Positions 1 to 46,799 of a DNA stretch of 64,000 nucleotides are shown piece by piece. The stretch lies in contig CM057006.1 in the NCBI GenBank assembly GCA_029891345.1, positions 40,771,056 to 40,835,055 on the forward strand, given 5' to 3'. The notes below the pieces were generated by a model. It ran no database searches and was not told the origin of the DNA. It saw only the letters and a list, made by a program, of their open reading frames with translations. The position numbers and the translations under genes were made by a program. Position 1 is the first letter of the stretch. The number at the start of each line of letters is the position of its first letter. The stretch comes from Dryococelus australis. Taxonomy: Eukaryota > Arthropoda > Insecta > Phasmatodea > Phasmatidae.

Positions 1-233
1 AATGTTGTCAAAAATGTGTTATGAAGGATTGCAATTATTTTGAAGGCCAGTAAATGAAGTTTTTTTGTATCTTCTGTTTTGTTTGTTTCCTGATATCATT
101 CACTGAAATTTTTACACACACCTCCTATAATAGAGCTGCAGTTAAACTATGGTACAAAAGTAAGGTTCAGGCCATTCTTCAATGACTGATTGAGAGGCAA
201 AGGTTACAAGAAATGTACACATGTAATTTTTAC

Positions 234-35252
<35,019 letters not shown>

Positions 35253-35825
35253 CGCCTCACCCCCTCCCCCAGCTCTCTACCTGCCGGAGCGAACCGCGTG
35301 CTCCGACATCGTCGTCCCGGCCGACTGACGTCGGTGCGTGCCACTCCCAACCTCCCCTGGGGGTAATTTCCCACGCGGTATCACGCGCCGACGTGACCCG
35401 AATAAACTCTCCCCCCCCCCCTTCACATTTCCCCTGAGGAGTAAGAAAATCAATATCCCCTCTCTCCCCGGACCAGTCGTTGACGTACCGCTCGCCATCA
35501 CGAGACACTGTCGCCGCCGCGCCTGAGGCAAGAAACTTAAGCCGGGTTCACGATCGGAAAATTCATGAATCAAAGAACTATTCAACAACCAAGCATTTCT
35601 CGCACGCGGAACTACGTCTTCTGGACTTACCGATTCACAGTTCGCGTGATAATTCTTCTAAATCCAGGCAGTGAAAACTCGCTACAAGCTTGTCCGGCTT
35701 CTTTTGGATGATAACTATTCCTAAGCTAACGCCACCTCGTATTAAACATCCGTATACATTTCTTCAAAGCTGACATTTTCTCTCGGAGAAATATTTTCGA
35801 TGCTTACGTTACTGTCGTAATTGAA

Positions 35826-36030
35826 AACAAAGGCGCGTTTACACGGCGATAGTAATTCGCGATAGTTGCTATCGCGAGAACAACTCTCGTATTTCTATCG
35901 CCGTGTAAACGGCACGATAGTTACTGTCGCATCGTCGTCGCGATATCAGGCTTGAGCTAGATAGTTGATAGCAACTGCCGTGACAGAACATGCAACTATC
36001 GTAGTGTAAACCGTGTAGCATCACTATCCT
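35826..36030. repeat. Nested inverted repeat upstream of gene B
   Basis: GCGTTTACACGGCGATAG at about 35832 pairs with CTATCGCCGTGTAAACG at about 35894. A third, diverged form (TATCGTAGTGTAAACCG) lies near 35997-36017. CGATAG/CTATCG motifs recur between. It resembles a small foldback element. Confidence 0.6.
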
Positions 36031-36929
36031 GATAGAGCGGGTCAAAAATCTGTACATGTGTTCACTTTGACTGTGCCATTGCAGAATTATTTTGATTCTC
36101 TTAATATATGTCGCGGTTCTTACACTACTTGGCGGTATGACACGACAGTATTGACAGCATATTTATTGTCATATTATAATAAACCACGGGGACAATATAT
36201 GTTTATATATTAATATCCTGTCACGATATTTAACTACCCCAACAAATATCACCCTCTTTACAAAAGGATATAAATGTAGGGCTTATCAATATATTTACAC
36301 AATGTTGCTGTCGGACAAGTCCCATTTGAGGTTAACTATCACAGCATGTCTCGATCGTGTGCGTGAACAGGACCTATCGCGGCAGTTACTTCCACACAAT
36401 TTTGTGATTATGCGAAGCACAACACACACTATCAGCTAATTTCTATTGTGAAAAACCACGTTAAACACCACACACCGAGTTCTTCTGTGCACGTCATAAC
36501 TCTCAAGTCAACACTTAATTTGTCAATCGTGAACCCAGCTTGAGGAAGGAAAGGCCGTTGTTTGGAGAAATTTAAGCGTCGTTAACGTGCTGTTTCACGT
36601 TCTATTGGCCCTCCTTCTCGTATTCCTTCCCCTCCGTCTTTATCAACCATCACTTGTTCGCGGAAACTTTTCATTCTCGACCCTCCTCTCCCTCCAGGCC
36701 AGGTCAGAGGGCGTGTTCCGTTCTAATTGCGGTGTAGCGAAATTAGTAGCGCACGCGACGTATCCAGACGTAACTGTTACAGTATTATCCGGCGTAGCGT
36801 TGTTTGCCGTGTCTATTTCTGTGGCACGCTGTCCGGCCAGTTCGATAAAGAGTGCCAGGGCGCACTAAAGGGGATCGAGCTACCCTGCGGTGATCCGCCT
36901 TAAGGATGTCGCACCCCAAGATATTAAAA
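36031..36929. other. Upstream region of gene B, unassigned
   Basis: Mixed-composition DNA. The plus-strand open frame at 36587-36868 starts with a hydrophobic stretch but shows no family similarity or splice context, so I do not call a gene. Confidence 0.35.
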
Positions 36930-37235
36930 GCCGTTCACGATAAAGTGAGCCCTTTCGAAACCAACCTTAGAAATAAGTCACTGCTCCGATCTGCACATAT
37001 TTTAACGGGCTCACTGAGTGACATGTGCCCTCAGTTGGTAACGATGCAAAGAAATTAGTTCCGTGTTTTAACGTCGCATAAAAAGTGTTAGTTAACCATT
37101 TGTAATAAAATTATTTATTTCCCTTTCTGTTTTTTTTTATGCAGCTAAGAGAAAAGTGAGCGGATTTGTAGGGTATTATTTATCTAATAATTTCACAGTT
37201 TCACGTGACCGACGCATGAATAAAGTGATGAGTCC
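36930..37235. mobile_element. 419-bp MITE, 5' two-thirds
   Basis: GCCGTTCACGATAAAGTGAG onward matches copy 37793-38211 through to ACCGACGCATGAATAAAG, then similarity stops. The right end is missing. Confidence 0.65.
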
Positions 37236-37397
37236 GGTGGTGTGATAAAGGAGGGGGAGGGGGCAATTTTGAGTTCGTTTCGCCGCGACTCGTAACTTAC
37301 GCGTAGTATATATTTTGACTAGGAGAAGCTACGACGTTCGTTTAAGTTTTAATCGACAATTCTCGTCAAGATGAATCGATTGCGTGTATAAAAACAT

Positions 37398-37676
37398 TTG
37401 TGTGGCGTGGTTCTGGTGAAATTGTATGCGTTTAGTGTAAGAAAATTAAGAAAACTTAACACGATTTCAGCCTATACTCGTCAAAAAGCCAAGTCGAAAC
37501 ACAGAAATCGTATACGGTTGGAAAGAGCATCTCAAAAGCAATCCAGTGATACCCATAAAACCTTATATGATCGAGTGAAGCGGTGCCGGGAACGTGAAAT
37601 AAACATTAAGGCATCCGAGCTCGTAAACGTAGACGTATTCACGCAAAACAAACAGCCGTGTCCCCAACACAGCTAA
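37398..37676 (+). CDS. Unsupported basic open frame
   Basis: A 92-codon plus-strand frame with a lysine/arginine-rich middle (KAKSKHRNRIRLERASQK, then YDRVKRCREREI). It sits between two copies of the same MITE. I recognise no family. It could be a chance frame, or a remnant of an element that also carried the flanking MITE ends. Confidence 0.15.
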   Translation: MCGVVLVKLYAFSVRKLRKLNTISAYTRQKAKSKHRNRIRLERASQKQSSDTHKTLYDRVKRCREREINIKASELVNVDVFTQNKQPCPQHS

Positions 37677-37792
37677 CCCAATTGTTTTTTTCTTCGAATA
37701 ATTTGATGTCAAATACAGAATTATTTTGTTTTGTCGGGCCGTAATAACAAATACGAACTAAGTTGTACAGATGAAAATATTTATATAGTAAC

Positions 37793-38211
37793 GGTCGTTC
37801 ACGATAAAGCGAGCACTTTTGCAATCGACCTTAGATAAAAGTCACTGCTCCTACCTGCACATATTTTAACGGGCGCACTGCGTGAAATGCGCCCAGTAAA
37901 GCTGGTAACGATGGAGCGGAAAGTAGTTCCATATCTTAACATCGAATAAAAAGTGTTAGGTAACTATTTGTGATAACTTAAATTATTTCAATCGCTTTAC
38001 TTTTTTTTAATGCGCCAAAGTGCAAAAATTAGCAGATTTTTAAAATACTTACTTTTCTAATAATTTTACAGTTTCACTTGACCGACGCATGAAGAAAACG
38101 GTGATGCCCATGGAATTGATAATCTTACATAAGGCTGAAGAACACATAACGTGCATACAAATAGATCTTAAGCAGGGTTTTTTAAAAATGCTCATTTTAC
38201 CGTGAACAGCC
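37793..38211. mobile_element. 419-bp MITE, complete copy 2
   Basis: It runs from GGTCGTTCACGATAAAGCGA to TGCTCATTTTACCGTGAACA plus GC. Length and ends equal those of the copy at 17632-18050. Confidence 0.75.
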
Positions 38212-38584
38212 TATAAACTAATACCATGGGCCACTACGCGACACACATGTAATAACCAAATAACAAACCATAAATATGAAAATATTTTTAAATATTATTA
38301 ATATTTTGCAGTTTTTAATACGTTTTAAATGTGTGAACTGTTATTTGGCGATGACATATATGTCAAGCAGAAGTCCACGGCACAATTTAGTACTTGTTAT
38401 TGCGGCTGCAATAAAAGAGAATAATTTTGTATTTGACATAAAATTATTCAAAAAATATAAAGAGTAGAAATTTGTTATTCGAATAAAATGTAATCTCAAT
38501 CAATGTATAAGAGTTGAACAATGCTTAGTACAAATATGAAATAATTAATTTTTTTTGGGGTCCAATACCTTTCAGCAGGCCCAC

Positions 38585-38860
38585 CATGAAAAAAAAGGGG
38601 GGGGGGGGAGGGACTGCAAGGGGCTCAGGGGCTCGGGGCTCCGGGTCGGGCCCGACTAGTAAAAATGTTTAACGAAGTGTTAAGTAAAAATCTACGGCAC
38701 TCAAAACTTATTAACTTTCTTGCGTCGATGACGATTATTTATGTTGTTGTAAATGGTCGAATTCTGGGGGAGAGTGGAAAAGGAGGGGAGGGGGGCCACA
38801 GCATGCCTTGCTCAGGGGCCTGGAATTCATCTTGGTGGACTTGCCCTTAATAGCTTTGGG
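38585..38860. repeat. G-rich low-complexity segment
   Basis: A long G run (38600-38611), then GGGGCTCAGGGGCTCGGGGC, and again GGAGGGGAGGGGGGCC at about 38783. G-quadruplex potential is obvious; there is no gene. Confidence 0.7.
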
Positions 38861-39161
38861 AACGGAAAAATGTGTTATTTTATATTTTTACCATACCCTG
38901 TTCAACTTGTAGACATTATATGTGACTACCCTTTCCTCAGATAACATCTTTCTAAATACCAAGGTTTCTGCAAAAATACATGTCTGTATAGAAATTTCAC
39001 TGTTTTTTTAATGTACAATTAAAATAAACCAAACTATTTGCAGAAACTTTAAAATGGGCAACTGAAAGTTCTGGTTTTGATTAATTTTAAGGTGTGCTTA
39101 GCTAAAATTATTTCCTATAAATTTAGAGACAGCCACAAATAAAAAAATATGCAAGAATTGT

Positions 39162-39743
39162 TTATTTCCTGCGATTTTTTTTAAGTGCATGAACTTTTTC
39201 TTGTGCAATTATATAAACGTCTTGAGCTAGCTCTGGGAATCTTCTTTCAGTCTGAATGATCTCATTTCTGTACGTAAGATGATCTTCAATATCTGTACAT
39301 ATCTGAAACAGTAAAATTTTGATTAAGTCGTGTATTTATGCGAAAAATTTACTCTCATTTTTTTTTTTTTTTTTTTTTTTTCTAGGAAAGCTTATTCACT
39401 GATAAAATATCTAAAAGTTGAACAGTAGGATGTGGTAATATAAACTAACACATTTTTTAGTGGTGAATGCGTTTAAGGCCATGTCACACTCAAATTTTTT
39501 TCCTTCGAACTCATTAAAATAAAGTTTATCAAGCGAAATTGGATGTTCGAACATCTCCCAAACGTCATTATTGTTGCTATTATTGTCTGAAAAAGTTGGA
39601 CGAGGCTCTTGTTTCCAACAAACATTTTCAATATTGGACTTTTTTTTTATGTACGACAGGTTCAGGAGTTCAGAATCGTGCATTGCGAAAAAGGTCGTTC
39701 CCGACATCACGAAACTCCAAAACGGTGAACAATATTCTGGAAA
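39162..39743 (-). CDS. Small unrecognised two-exon gene
   Basis: Two minus-strand segments join in frame. The first is 39743-39450, acceptor CTTATTTAG or internal start ATGTCGGGA at about 39707, donor TGT|GTTAGT. The second is 39302-39162, acceptor TTACTGTTTCAG, ending in a stop. If translation begins at the ATG the product is about 130 residues: MSGTTFFAMHDSELLNL, an Asn-rich patch, then HPISLDKLYFNEFEGKKF, and a charged helical C-terminus with DIEDHLTYRNEIIQTERRF. An AATAAA overlaps the stop codon region. I do not recognise the family. It lies 3.9 kb upstream of the gene B promoter in the same orientation. Codon use and clean splice signals support a real gene, but no homologue was recalled. 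Confidence 0.45.
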
Positions 39744-40189
39744 CTAAATAAGATTATGGAAACAATTAGTTTATAAAAAATTTCTCTAAGCTTGAATGCT
39801 ATTTGAAGTGATTTTTCTCGAAATAATAATATTAAGAACTCAGAGGTATTATATTTCTTTGTGCACGATGCATGGGAATACAACAGCAGTGTCCCACTTT
39901 AAATATAACTTTCTAATTAAAAATTCAGACTATATATCCCTAGTAAAAACATTTGACAACGTGCCGCATTTTATAACAAATTTTGTCGAATGGAAAATTT
40001 GATAGTCGTATTTCGTTATCAAATTTTATTGAAAAATGTTTTAAGGTGAAAATTTGACAGACAGATAAGTGCTTCAACGACCACCTAGCTCCTAACTGCG
40101 AGCGTCTCGCAAACATAGGCTGCTACCACGTAGAGCTGTTCGGTTTCATAAATATTTAATATCGATTTTTTCAAACAATTGTTATTTTC

Positions 40190-40470
40190 AACATAGCGAT
40201 AATATCGAAATTGTCGATAATATCGAAATTATCGACAAGACCAAAACTATCGATAATATCTTAAGTATCAGATAATACCGAAATAATTGATAGTACTGAA
40301 ATAATTGATAATACCGAAATCGTCAATAATATCAAAATCATTTATATTATCGTAAATATCGTTATCGTCAGTATCAGTATAATATAAATTCCAGTATCGT
40401 AGAAAATATTAGTATCTTTTGACTTATGATATTACTGAAAACATTTATGTTATTATGTATCGATAGGCTA
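40190..40470. repeat. Degenerate TATCGAAATTATCGATA repeats
   Basis: About ten imperfect 20-25-bp units (AATATCGAAATTGTCGATAA and variants) containing TATCGATA-like palindromes. Confidence 0.7.
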
Positions 40471-40567
40471 TCAACAATTGTAAACTGCCAGGGACATCGG
40501 TATCACATAATGTAACACCAAATTATGCCGATACAGTGTTAGCCCGTATCCCCAAAATTATTAATAT

Positions 40568-40589
40568 TATTATCAGTGGGACAATTATA

Positions 40590-40648
<59 letters not shown>
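40568..40648. repeat. (AT)n microsatellite
   Basis: A pure alternating AT run with a single GT interruption near its start. Confidence 0.95.
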
Positions 40649-40749
40649 TTATAACATACACATCATTCAGCAGCGCCCACTCCACCTGCGAAAATCAACG
40701 AGACGCAACTGCACTGCACAGTGGATCTGTGACTCAAAATAACATTTAA

Positions 40750-42297
40750 AATAAGTGAGTGAGAAGTACAGGTAGTATCTACGTATGCACATATGAACCT
40801 TTCAAGGAGTATGCACGTTTATACACGGGACCACGTCTATCTGCATTTATTTGTTCTTGAAGACAAAACTCTCACTGTTATATGTACTTTCACTGTATCG
40901 CTGGATTGAATCGGAATCGGAGTAAAAAAAATTATAACTAGTCAACATTTCAGTCCATAAGAATAAAATTGTTATTTTTAATAATTTCTCAGATGAACAC
41001 ACATACTGTTAAACATGCCACATCTGTCGCAACACATTAACTGGCGCACAGTCAACGCGCGACTTCATTGGCCGACGACCAGCCAATGATAAACGTGGCA
41101 GAGTAGACTAAGTGTGCGCGGTGTAGCCAGGACCAATAGTACGATGGTAAGCGGAAATGAAGAAACCAACACAACAGAAACTGCTGTAGTGAAGGATATA
41201 GGCAGCTAACTTCAACCTTGTCTTCAGTGCCATTTAAGTTTTGCCGTCCTCAGAGGGTTAAAACAAGGAGAATTACATTGCAATATGTGTGTATGTAGGC
41301 CTATATGTTTGTGCACGTGTTAAGACTGTTGCTAATATACATTTGCTGAAAATAGTGAGAGTTAATTTTATCACATAGCATTATGCAGTGAAGTGTAAAA
41401 ATCATAAATTCAGTTTCACAGAAAATATTGATATTTTTCAAAATATAATTTAATATTACCGTAGTTATTTTCAACAAAATATTAAACAAAGTTTTGTACT
41501 AGCCCAAGTTATTTTCCTTGGCTGAAAACAAATTAATCGCTAATTCATTAAAATATGCAACTCATTTGTTTTTTTTTGCCTACTTTCTAATGAAAAGGAA
41601 GGCTTCTTCTTTCTGTCTACATGTTCGTCTGTAACGTTTGCCTGCATACGTTACGCCACTTCCCTAAAAACTTGCGATCCCATTTACCGACACAGGAAAC
41701 TTGCTATTTTGCAGACGTCCAGGCCTGGAATCGAAGTTGCCACAGTGTGAGGCCATAAACAGTAACTACACCTGATTTGTTTTAAAGTTTTCCACCATGC
41801 TGTGTATTTATTTTAAAAAAATCGCTAACTTCCAAAGAAAATTAGACGAAGTATCAAAATCGGTACTTCAAAACGACACGTCAGCATCGAATTCAGAAAT
41901 TCACATATTCGTTAGCCCACCATTTTTGTAAGATAACGCCACATGAAAATTATAGCTGATAGAAAGCTGTGTGTGTGGGGGGGGGGGGAGGGAATAAACC
42001 TTAAGAACTGCACCATCGATTTCACCCAAATTGATACTTTGATGATTACTTCCACACATCGTATTTTCAGAGCTAACGTCAGTGACACGATAAACACTTG
42101 CGAGTTTGTTCCTGCAGAAAACAAAGAATATTTTCAGGGAATCTCAACTGAATGCTGATTTCTGATACAGTGCTTACATCGTTTCTTGCCAGTGTACCTA
42201 TTGATTTTTGGGTAAATTCTGCTGATTCTGGTTGTTTTAACTCATATATACAAAATATTTGTATACATTTCAAATGTATTATTACGAAACTAGAAAC

Positions 42298-42300
<3 letters not shown>
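40750..42300. other. Intergenic, unassigned
   Basis: AT-rich DNA with no recognisable exon. A G run lies at 41978-41987. Confidence 0.4.

Positions 42301-42301
<1 letters not shown>

Positions 42302-42334
<33 letters not shown>
42302..42334. repeat. (AT)n microsatellite
   Basis: About 16 AT repeats immediately before the transposase-like remnant. Confidence 0.95.
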
Positions 42335-42337
<3 letters not shown>

Positions 42338-42344
42338 CACGACA

Positions 42345-42785
42345 CACCACGCCACGATACCTAGAACAGTACGAACTGAACAGGAATTTGTTACACGTGT
42401 ATTGAAGCTTATCGTCAGCACTAAAGGAAATGTTCAAAATTCCGTCTATCAGCACTAACACATGCATCAACCCGCCGTTGCATGGACTCCCGGATACGTT
42501 GATGAATCCCTGGAGTATTCCTGCTTGTTTCGCAGCACGCCACGATACGGTTACTGGTGTCCGAATCGTCCGCTCTGGTTGCATACACAAGTGCCTTTAA
42601 ACGTCCCTACAAATATAAGCCTAGTGGATTCAGATCAGGGCTCCTCGGGGGGCTGGTATGGGGCTGCCAATTATAGCTGTGATGATATTCCACAGTACCA
42701 TGATCCAGCCCGCGGGCCATACGCTGCACGTTATGTATTGCGAGCAGTAGTAAAGAAACGAAGCGTTTGCGGACCTATGTTCATA
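42345..42785 (-). mobile_element. Possible mariner-like transposase 3' remnant
   Basis: One minus-strand frame reads CNGGLMHVLVLIDGILNISF; its neighbour frame reads close to 'QRRVDACVSADRRNFEHFL', the C-terminal signature of some arthropod DDE transposases. Stops abound. Ends were not found. Confidence 0.35.
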
Positions 42786-42789
42786 TAAC

Positions 42790-44925
42790 AAATTTTCATC
42801 CTTCAGAAGCGAAGGATTATAAAATGCTTGGAAATATTTGGCCTATCACTACACATTTCAGTTTTAATTACATTACTTCAGCAGTCATCTCAATGTAATT
42901 TTTTATATGTGATGCAAATGTATTAACATACAACTTATTTTGCAGAAGAAAGATCACAGACATTTCATCAGAGAAATTAACAGCGTGATTATTATAAGGT
43001 ACATATTTTCTGGCACAACATTTATACAAAAATAAGCACTAGTAAGGTAGAATTAATTTTTTAATACTTGATACACGGCAATGACTTTCAAAGTTTTGTT
43101 GAATTTGTCATACACCCAAAGTATGCTTGTTGCTGAAGGGCAATGAAGACTTAATATGTACAGCTAAATTAACTTCAACCATGAAATATGATCTTTAAAG
43201 TCAAGATTACATGGTGAATATCGATAAAACCGAAATAACACATAAAAACATGTTAATACACTACGTAACACTGAAATTAAATTTAAGATACAAATAAAAC
43301 AATTAGAAAAGTACCATATTTTATAAGTAAAACTTTATTTATTATTTCTAATAATTAATATTAGAATTATTTTTGTAGGATGTTTACCAAAGGGAATACA
43401 TGTTGTGTAGAAACTTCAACATTTGTGCCGGAAAGTAGTTTAATAACAAATGTAATTACTGTATGGCTTTTTTGTTTTATTTTAAATAAAATGCATACAC
43501 TGGAAAAAATATTTTGTGGCTGCCACAAAATATTTTTTTCAGTGTGCTCTTGGATATTTAGTTCTTTAAATGCTACGTATTACAAATTTTATGCAACTTA
43601 CGCTTAAATAGTGAATAGTACAAATAGTTTCCAAAATAAAAAAAATTATTCCAAAGTATAAATTTTTTAAAAACAAAATTGAGCTTTAAATAAAACCATA
43701 AAATCTTGTCTTTAATAATGTTTAGTTTTAGTGGGTTCAATATAAGTTGCAGTTTCTTAAGTTATGCATCTAGAATCAGGATCTGCAGATCTCCAAAATT
43801 TAGCTGATGCAATGCATTTTTTTGATAAGTGGTAGTGCAAATTAATTCATGAAAATTAGATTTCCATATGCACATTTAAAACTAGAAAATAACATTTGAG
43901 TTGCACATTCAGGAAACATGTTGTGCTTAATGTTTAGGTGGGATAAGTTATGTTTGCACAGTAGTTAAACTCACTTTAAATGAACTATTGGGAACTAAGT
44001 TCAAGTATTGTACCGCAAAAGGCTCAGCAAGTTGAATGCAGCTAGAATGCATTTGTTTTGGTAGGAATGAGATTTTTTTTCTGGGGAATTGTCTTCAAGT
44101 GCCTCACGTAGTTTGGTTAGAGAATATAGCGCATAGCATCAGTAATACAACATTCATTAAAAATCAATACTATAGTTTATATATGTTCATTATATTTTTG
44201 ATTTTTTACGCACGCCTAGTATAAGTCAAGAATTGCCATATTTTTACATACTAAAAATATTGCGATCAGTAGTTTTGCTTGAGTAGTAGCAAGGGATAAC
44301 TGCTGTTTTTTTTATTACATGCATGTTTGTTCCATTACAGTAAAAGCGACAGTAAAATAACACACACTTCTTTATAACTAGAAAAAAATAGGTAGCCCTA
44401 TAAAGTGTGACTTACTCAAATATTCATACATTTTTGGCATAGTACACTATATTTATCAGTGTTGATGTTGTTAATTGAATACAATTAGGCCACATATTTT
44501 TTTTAACACTTGGTTACAGTTTCATCGTAAAGCTTTTACATTGCGTTAATACAATTACTTTTTAAGTTTTATTTCAGAAATCAACGATATATTTAATTTT
44601 TATTCAAGTGCTAGGGTAAAAATCCAGCTAAATTACACGTCCAAATAATTTGTGAAGAAATTGATTTGTTTCGTGTGCACCACAGTAAAAATGTGAGAGG
44701 GAGAAGGGTTGTATTATCTTTGAGGTTGTCTTGTGGCGTAAATCTTGGCAGAAATAGAATGAAAGAAATATTTCATGTCAGACTGCTGAGTTAAATTTTT
44801 TAACCTTGCTCTAAATTGTATTGTTTTGAACTTGAAATTATCTAATGCAGGATAAATTCATGCTGAATAGATTTAAACTATTCTGCAGACATGGAGGACA
44901 CTTCTACCAATATTACGGAGTCATT
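42790..44925. other. Intergenic, unassigned
   Basis: Strongly AT-rich. It contains the perfect hairpin at 43497-43545 but no coding signal that I can support. Confidence 0.4.
43497..43545. repeat. Near-perfect 24-bp hairpin
   Basis: ACACTGGAAAAAATATTTTG continuing GTGGC is followed, after one base, by its complement ending TTTTTTTCAGTGT. The loop is essentially absent. Confidence 0.8.
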
Positions 44926-45071
44926 ATATTACAACTAGGGGACCCAGCCCGTGACTTTTTTTTTTGGTACTGTCATGGGGCTAAAACAGTTACAATGTTA
45001 AAAAATTTGGTTGTGATACAAAGACTGAAAAAAAATGCATAGATATATGTAGGTAATAATGGAATTATGTG

Positions 45072-45205
45072 AAATTAACTCAACATTGAAGCGACTGCGG
45101 TCCCATTTAAAATTTCTCTATCCACTGAGCCACTAAGGCCCCACTTGATATAGTTCTATCCACTGAGCCACTGCGGCCCCACTTGGAATCTCTTTATCCA
45201 ATGAG

Positions 45206-45255
<50 letters not shown>

Positions 45256-45407
45256 AGTTACTGCGGCCCCATTTAACATAGTTCTATACACTAAGTCACT
45301 GCGGCCCCACTTAACACAGTTCTATCCACTGAACCACTAAGGCCCCTCTTGGAATCGCTCTATCCACTGAGTCACTGTGGCCCCTCTAAATTAACTCAAC
45401 ATTGAAG
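45072..45407. mobile_element. Tandem tRNA-head SINE-like insertion with 20-bp target duplications
   Basis: Perfect 20-bp direct repeats AAATTAACTCAACATTGAAG lie at 45072-45091 and 45388-45407. Between them are about seven ~38-bp units of the type CACTGCGGCCCCACTTGGAA plus TCTCTATCCACTGAGC, with a (TA)n(CA)n tract after unit three. The complement, GTGGCTCAGTGGATAGA, is a tRNA A-box-like head similar to the SINE heads elsewhere in the window. No SINE body is present. Confidence 0.8.
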
Positions 45408-46262
45408 GGAGACATTTAAAGTAAACAAAAATGATATTCCATTACCTTCATATCTCTATGCATTATTCTCTATGCAGTAATACGAAACTTTTCATAGAGA
45501 AAAAGTAATCAAAAAATGAGTTTTTGGGGTAAAAGGTAATGATTGCGTAATCTGATCTTGTTGAAATTCGAACTTGACCTGTATTTTACCCTGAGGATTC
45601 GCTCTGCAAAATTCGTAGAACTTCTGTTGAGTTTCAAGGGACTTAGAGGTATTAAAGACAGGCAGAGACAGACAGATATCGTCTACTTATTACATAGGAT
45701 TGTGTCCTTAAAAGTAATTTTATTTGGATCTTGCCTATAGAGACAATGTATTACTTGTTTTCGCAAGGTTTGCAGGTTCAGTCTCAACTACACACGTTAG
45801 GGATGGCCATCCTCAAAAGATTTCCCCTCCATTTTCACTGAGTGTTATCATTCTTTATGATGTGCCTTCTACATTCTACACTCTGTATTTTGAGAACCTA
45901 ATTAACCACTGTTCTAGACGGATAAATATGGCTTTCGTCCCAATATAGTCGTGTAACATTTATGCATGTTAAAATGTCACCTGCACTATTGTCTCTCTGA
46001 TCTTCACATATCTAGACTGGTTAGCAAAGTTCTTGCGAGATTTTTATACTGCTGCATTATGTTACGGTCTCTTACATGTAGGCACATATTGTAGACAATT
46101 CAGAATTATCGCACCAAACGTAATCTTGTTGCTTGTAGCCCAGGCACTTTAGAGTACAAAATAAGCAAGTTATGAAAAAAAAATTCAGTTATGATTTTTG
46201 ATGTAGGCCTTCATTTTGATGTAAGAAATAATATCTCGAAAGTCATACTGGATCTGAGCTAT
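45408..46262. other. Intergenic, unassigned
   Basis: AT-rich. GACAGGCAGAGACAGACAGA at about 45657 resembles the degenerate tails of some retroposons. No gene is recognised. Confidence 0.35.
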
Positions 46263-46799
46263 ACTCACTGCACTATAGTAGTGGGGAAAAGTTCCCTGAT
46301 ATCCAAGGGCATAATGGCATAGAGCTCGGAGTCCTGGAGCCGCCACGTTATTACATCATGTGACCGCCATATTGGATGTCATTGACTATTTACCCCTGAC
46401 CTTTGACCCCAAAACTCTAAAAAAAACCCGCAAAAACACAGATAAATAAAAAAATCTCTCAAAAAATCCTAAAAATTGTAAAAAAAAAAAAAAAAAATCT
46501 TTAAAAATTCCGAAAAAAATTATTTTAAAAATTCCTTAATTTACCAGAGGTCACCCCCTAGCCCATACCCATTCCGCCATCATGTTAGGCGACCACCATC
46601 TTGATATAAATCACCCATCCGCCATATTAGATGCACACTACCTGGACCTTGATCCCACGATCTTGAATGACCATGAAAACAAAATCTCGAGAAAAAACAT
46701 CAAAGTCAAACATACGACATTACAGACTACTACTGCCATATTAGATGCAAAACACCTTGACCTTGACCCCATGACCTTGATGTAACACCTTAAAATGTA

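Noticed and set aside
35277-35588. Overlapping frames in the CpG island
   Set aside because: GC-rich DNA has few stops; they overlap the presumed 5' UTR of gene B and show no conserved motif.
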